A stretch of 16,375 nucleotides of DNA from Anaerolineae bacterium (GTDB lineage: Bacteria; Chloroflexota; Anaerolineae; Aggregatilineales; UBA2796). The stretch spans positions 1 to 16,375 of the forward strand of contig JADZBY010000248.1 in the NCBI GenBank assembly GCA_020851855.1, in the 5' to 3' direction. The notes under the pieces are model-generated. The model did no database searches, was not told the DNA's origin, and saw only the letters and a list, made by a program, of their open reading frames with translations. Shown in pieces: positions 13,974 through 16,375 of the stretch. The translations under genes were made by a program, and so were the position numbers. The first letter of the stretch is position 1. Every line of letters starts with the position of its first letter.

Positions 13974-15125
13974 TCACCGCCGCTTCGCGTAGTCGTCATA
14001 GAGCGCCGCCCAGCGCTGCACAAAATGCGCCTCGTCGTAATCGCCAACGCACTCGGCGGCGCGTGCACCCATCGCGCGCAGACGAGCCGGGTCTTGAAGC
14101 GCCAGCCGAATCCTGGCGGCGATGCCGGCTGCGTCGCGCTGGACCAGCCAGCCGTTTTCGCCGTCTCGCAGCATGTCCTCGACGCCGTGCAACTGGCTCA
14201 CCAGTAGCGGCAATCCCGCCGCTGCCGCCTCAAAGGTGACCAGCGAGAAGGTTTCGTAGGACGACGGAAAGGCGAACAGGTCTGCCGCCCACAGGAACGG
14301 GCGCACATCTTGCTGGTGGCCGACGAACGTCACCTGGCCGGACAGGCCGAGCGCGGCGGCGCGTTTTTCATACTCCTGAACGGTCCCCGGTTGGCCGCCG
14401 ACCACCACAAGCTTGAGGTTCGGCGCAGCCACGCTGGCCATCCCTTCGAGCAGCAGCGGCAGCCCCTTGCGCTCAAAGTGGCCCAGCGCGGTGAAGACCA
14501 TCAGCAGGTCATCCGGCCCTGCGCCGAGCGAGGCGCGTTTGGCGTCGCGCTCAAAATCCGCCGGACGCCTCATGCGTTCGCCATCCACGGCAAAGGGGAT
14601 GATGACGGTCTTGCCCTGGACCAGCCTGCCGTAGGTCTGAAGCAATTCACGCTCTAGCCCGCTGGATGGCACGACCAGCAAACGGGCGCGCCGGAACGCC
14701 AGCGGCTCCAGCAGGCTGTGCATCACGTGGTCCAGCCAGCGCGCGACGCCGCGCAGCCCGGCGGGGCGCGTGGCGGCCCAGTGGTCGCGCAGGTAGGCCC
14801 GGTGGCAGAAGCCCACCACCAGGACATCACCGAGCAAGGTGTTGCTCTCCACGCTCTGCACCAGGTCAAAGCGCCTGCCCTGCCGCCGCTGCTCGCGCCA
14901 GAGCGCCAACGCCGCCCACACGTGGTAGGCGACGAAGAGCAGAAACAGCGGGCGTTGCGGCGTCGGCGCTCGCAGCCAGCCGACGCGCGCCGGGTCCGGA
15001 TTTTCTATCTCCAGGCCGAACGCGGTGAAGTCGTGGTGGTCCTTCAAGCCCGCGATGACGCGCCGGTTGCCATTGCCGATGGCGTTTGTCGGGACGAGGC
15101 GGTAATCCAGTATGGCGATGCGCAA
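13974..15125 (-). CDS. GT4-family glycosyltransferase
   Basis: A 383-residue retaining GT-B glycosyltransferase. It transfers a sugar from a nucleotide donor, probably to a lipid-linked or surface glycan; the sugar cannot be read. The C-terminal donor domain is clear: 'LLMVFTALGHFERKGLPLLLEGMA', 'LKLVVVGGQPG', 'VTFVGHQQDVRPFLWAADLFAFPSSYETFSLVTFEAAAAGLPLL'. The E-x7-E catalytic motif is E291 and E299. The N-terminal half (about 1-190) is the acceptor domain and has a hydrophobic stretch ('PLFLLFVAYHVWAALAL') that may touch the membrane. Translation starts at TTG 15125, preceded by AAGGGGGA at good spacing and only three bases after the stop of the beta-helix gene, so the two are probably coupled. 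It converges on the MOSC gene with no terminator between. Confidence 0.9.
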   Translation of the reverse strand: MRIAILDYRLVPTNAIGNGNRRVIAGLKDHHDFTAFGLEIENPDPARVGWLRAPTPQRPLFLLFVAYHVWAALALWREQRRQGRRFDLVQSVESNTLLGDVLVVGFCHRAYLRDHWAATRPAGLRGVARWLDHVMHSLLEPLAFRRARLLVVPSSGLERELLQTYGRLVQGKTVIIPFAVDGERMRRPADFERDAKRASLGAGPDDLLMVFTALGHFERKGLPLLLEGMASVAAPNLKLVVVGGQPGTVQEYEKRAAALGLSGQVTFVGHQQDVRPFLWAADLFAFPSSYETFSLVTFEAAAAGLPLLVSQLHGVEDMLRDGENGWLVQRDAAGIAARIRLALQDPARLRAMGARAAECVGDYDEAHFVQRWAALYDDYAKRR

Positions 15126-15128
15126 GGG

Positions 15129-16375
15129 TCAATCCCCCTTTGATGTGAAAGTCGATTCGGCGTTATGGTTGACGGGCCGTCTACCGGGGCGGCGCGCGAG
15201 CAGAACCAGACTCAGCCCCAGTACGGCGGAAACGACCAGCGCCGCGCCTAGCGCCAGCAGCGCGATAGGCCCGCTCCGGTCGCCGGACGGCAGACTGGAG
15301 CGCGGCAGAGTCCAGGCCGGTATCGCGGCGGCATCGGTTGGCACACCCCGGCTGAGCGAGCCGCCAGGCTCTTGTCCTTGTGCGCGGAAGTCGTTCCAGG
15401 ACATGGTGCGGTTGTCCCACGCCCAGTGATCGACGGATGGATCGGCGGCGAAATAGCGGTTGCCCTGAAACTGATTGTCTCGCTCAGTCCAGAACGTATC
15501 GGTGCGCCAATCGGTCGCCGCGCCCGCCTGTCCCGCCGCGCCGAGAAAGATGATGGTGTTATCCCGCACACGGTTGTTCGTGGCGATGCGCGGCCCCAGT
15601 GCGCCCGCGCCACGATCCTGTTCAAGGATGACGATTCCGCTGCCGCCCACGGCGCTGACGACGACGCGATTGCCCCACACCTCGACATCGCGCGAGCTGG
15701 AGATTTGAATCTGCGCGCCATAGGCCCAGGCATCAAAGTGCGGGCTGTTCAGCATGACCACGTTGTTCCGGATGGCGGCCCGGTAGCTGATCTCGTGGAA
15801 GATGCCCATCATCGCGTTGCCCACGACGAGGTTGCCCTCATACAGCGCGCCGACGTTGTCCGTATCGGTCCACAGGCCGGGGCCGTCGTTGTCGTGAACG
15901 TAATTGCCGCGCACCACGAGATCGGTGGTGGCCACGAACTTCGTGCCGCCCGCTTCCCAGCCCGGCTCGAAACGGGCAAAGTTGTTGTAGGCGATCTCGT
16001 TGTCTTCAACCCGCACATTTGCGCCGATGCCGGTGATGCCCATCTGGCCGTTGCGCAGCGCCCGGTTGCTGAGGACCTGCATTCCATCGCCAACGACGAT
16101 GCCGACGCCGTGATTGAGCCGGACGAGGTTGTCCGTCACGGTCCAGTTTTTGCTCTCGACGCCGTAGATCGCGCCGATCTGGGCCGGATTGGCGTACTTC
16201 TCGATAGTCAGGTTATGGATCGTCACGTCGCGGGCGCTGCCGGAGAACGCCGTGCTCGTCGAGCCAAGCTCAACCGTGTGCCCGACCGGATCATCGGCCA
16301 GATACAGGCGATCTGCATCCCGATCAAAGTAAAATCCGCCCGGCTCCAGGCTGTCCAGGTTCGCCGCGTGGCGCA
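15129..16375 (-). CDS. Right-handed beta-helix protein with C-terminal membrane anchor, N-terminus outside window
   Basis: The frame is open to the window edge, giving 414 visible residues. The visible part begins with 'LDSLEPGGFYFDRDADRLYL', a stretch often seen before parallel beta-helix domains. It is followed by many short repeats of the N-x-V/I type, such as 'VTDNLVRLNHGVGIVVGDG', 'VRVEDNEIAYNNFARF', 'LVVRGNYVHDNDGPGLW', 'YEGNLVVGNAMMGIF', 'IRNNVVMLNSPHF' and 'VWGNRVVVSAVGGSGIVI'. This is the NosD/polysaccharide-lyase-like parallel beta-helix pattern. A single membrane segment near the end ('ALLALGAALVVSAVLGLSLVLL') is followed by 'ARRPGRRP', a positive-inside anchor. The protein is thus likely exported and tethered. 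Catalytic residues cannot be assigned, so it may be a lyase, an epimerase or simply a glycan-binding protein. It is directly coupled to the glycosyltransferase. Confidence 0.87.
   Translation of the reverse strand, partial: RHAANLDSLEPGGFYFDRDADRLYLADDPVGHTVELGSTSTAFSGSARDVTIHNLTIEKYANPAQIGAIYGVESKNWTVTDNLVRLNHGVGIVVGDGMQVLSNRALRNGQMGITGIGANVRVEDNEIAYNNFARFEPGWEAGGTKFVATTDLVVRGNYVHDNDGPGLWTDTDNVGALYEGNLVVGNAMMGIFHEISYRAAIRNNVVMLNSPHFDAWAYGAQIQISSSRDVEVWGNRVVVSAVGGSGIVILEQDRGAGALGPRIATNNRVRDNTIIFLGAAGQAGAATDWRTDTFWTERDNQFQGNRYFAADPSVDHWAWDNRTMSWNDFRAQGQEPGGSLSRGVPTDAAAIPAWTLPRSSLPSGDRSGPIALLALGAALVVSAVLGLSLVLLARRPGRRPVNHNAESTFTSKGD

Overview
This is a GC-rich bacterial chromosomal window with ten protein-coding genes. 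Two of them are cut by the window edges. I see no rRNA, tRNA, CRISPR array or insertion sequence. The gene set and the hairpin-type intergenic repeats suggest a Chloroflexota (Anaerolineae-like) genome. The relevant genes are a divergent glutamate synthase, an orphan FHIPEP-type protein, a multi-sensor soluble histidine kinase, a L25/Ctc protein with an acidic tail, a short DprA, and a LysM lipid- or wall-exposed protein. That assignment is an inference from overall character, not a proven placement.

Layout. Positions 1-735 (+) hold the C-terminal part of a type III secretion/flagellar export gate (FHIPEP/FlhA) homologue. It converges on gltB (952-5622, -), the large subunit of glutamate synthase, across a spacer with four REP-like hairpins. 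A 686-bp gene-free stretch follows. Next is an unrecognised gene (6309-6917, +), which converges through a strong bidirectional terminator on a histidine kinase (6999-9668, -). The kinase lies behind a small HEAT-repeat gene (9730-9951, -), and the pair has one credible promoter at 10032-10060. A 141-bp nested-palindrome element (10110-10250) lies between that promoter and the divergent promoter of rplY/ctc (10467-11108, +), which ends in a clear Rho-independent terminator. dprA (11224-12105, +), a secreted LysM protein (12258-13163, +) and a MOSC protein (13320-13970, +) follow. The right end carries a minus-strand pair: a membrane-anchored beta-helix protein (15129 to beyond 16375) and a GT4 glycosyltransferase (13974-15125) starting three bases after it.

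How they fit together. Most genes are housekeeping or single-function units with their own signals: nitrogen assimilation (gltB), ribosome/stress (L25), DNA uptake and recombination (dprA), and envelope (LysM, beta-helix and glycosyltransferase). The HEAT/kinase pair is the one regulatory unit. The kinase carries a transposase-type helix-turn-helix at its N-terminus and no response regulator is encoded nearby, so it may bind DNA itself. The points most worth a second look are this fusion, the orphan FHIPEP protein, and the two intergenic repeat families. One repeat family shows compensatory stem changes between copies.
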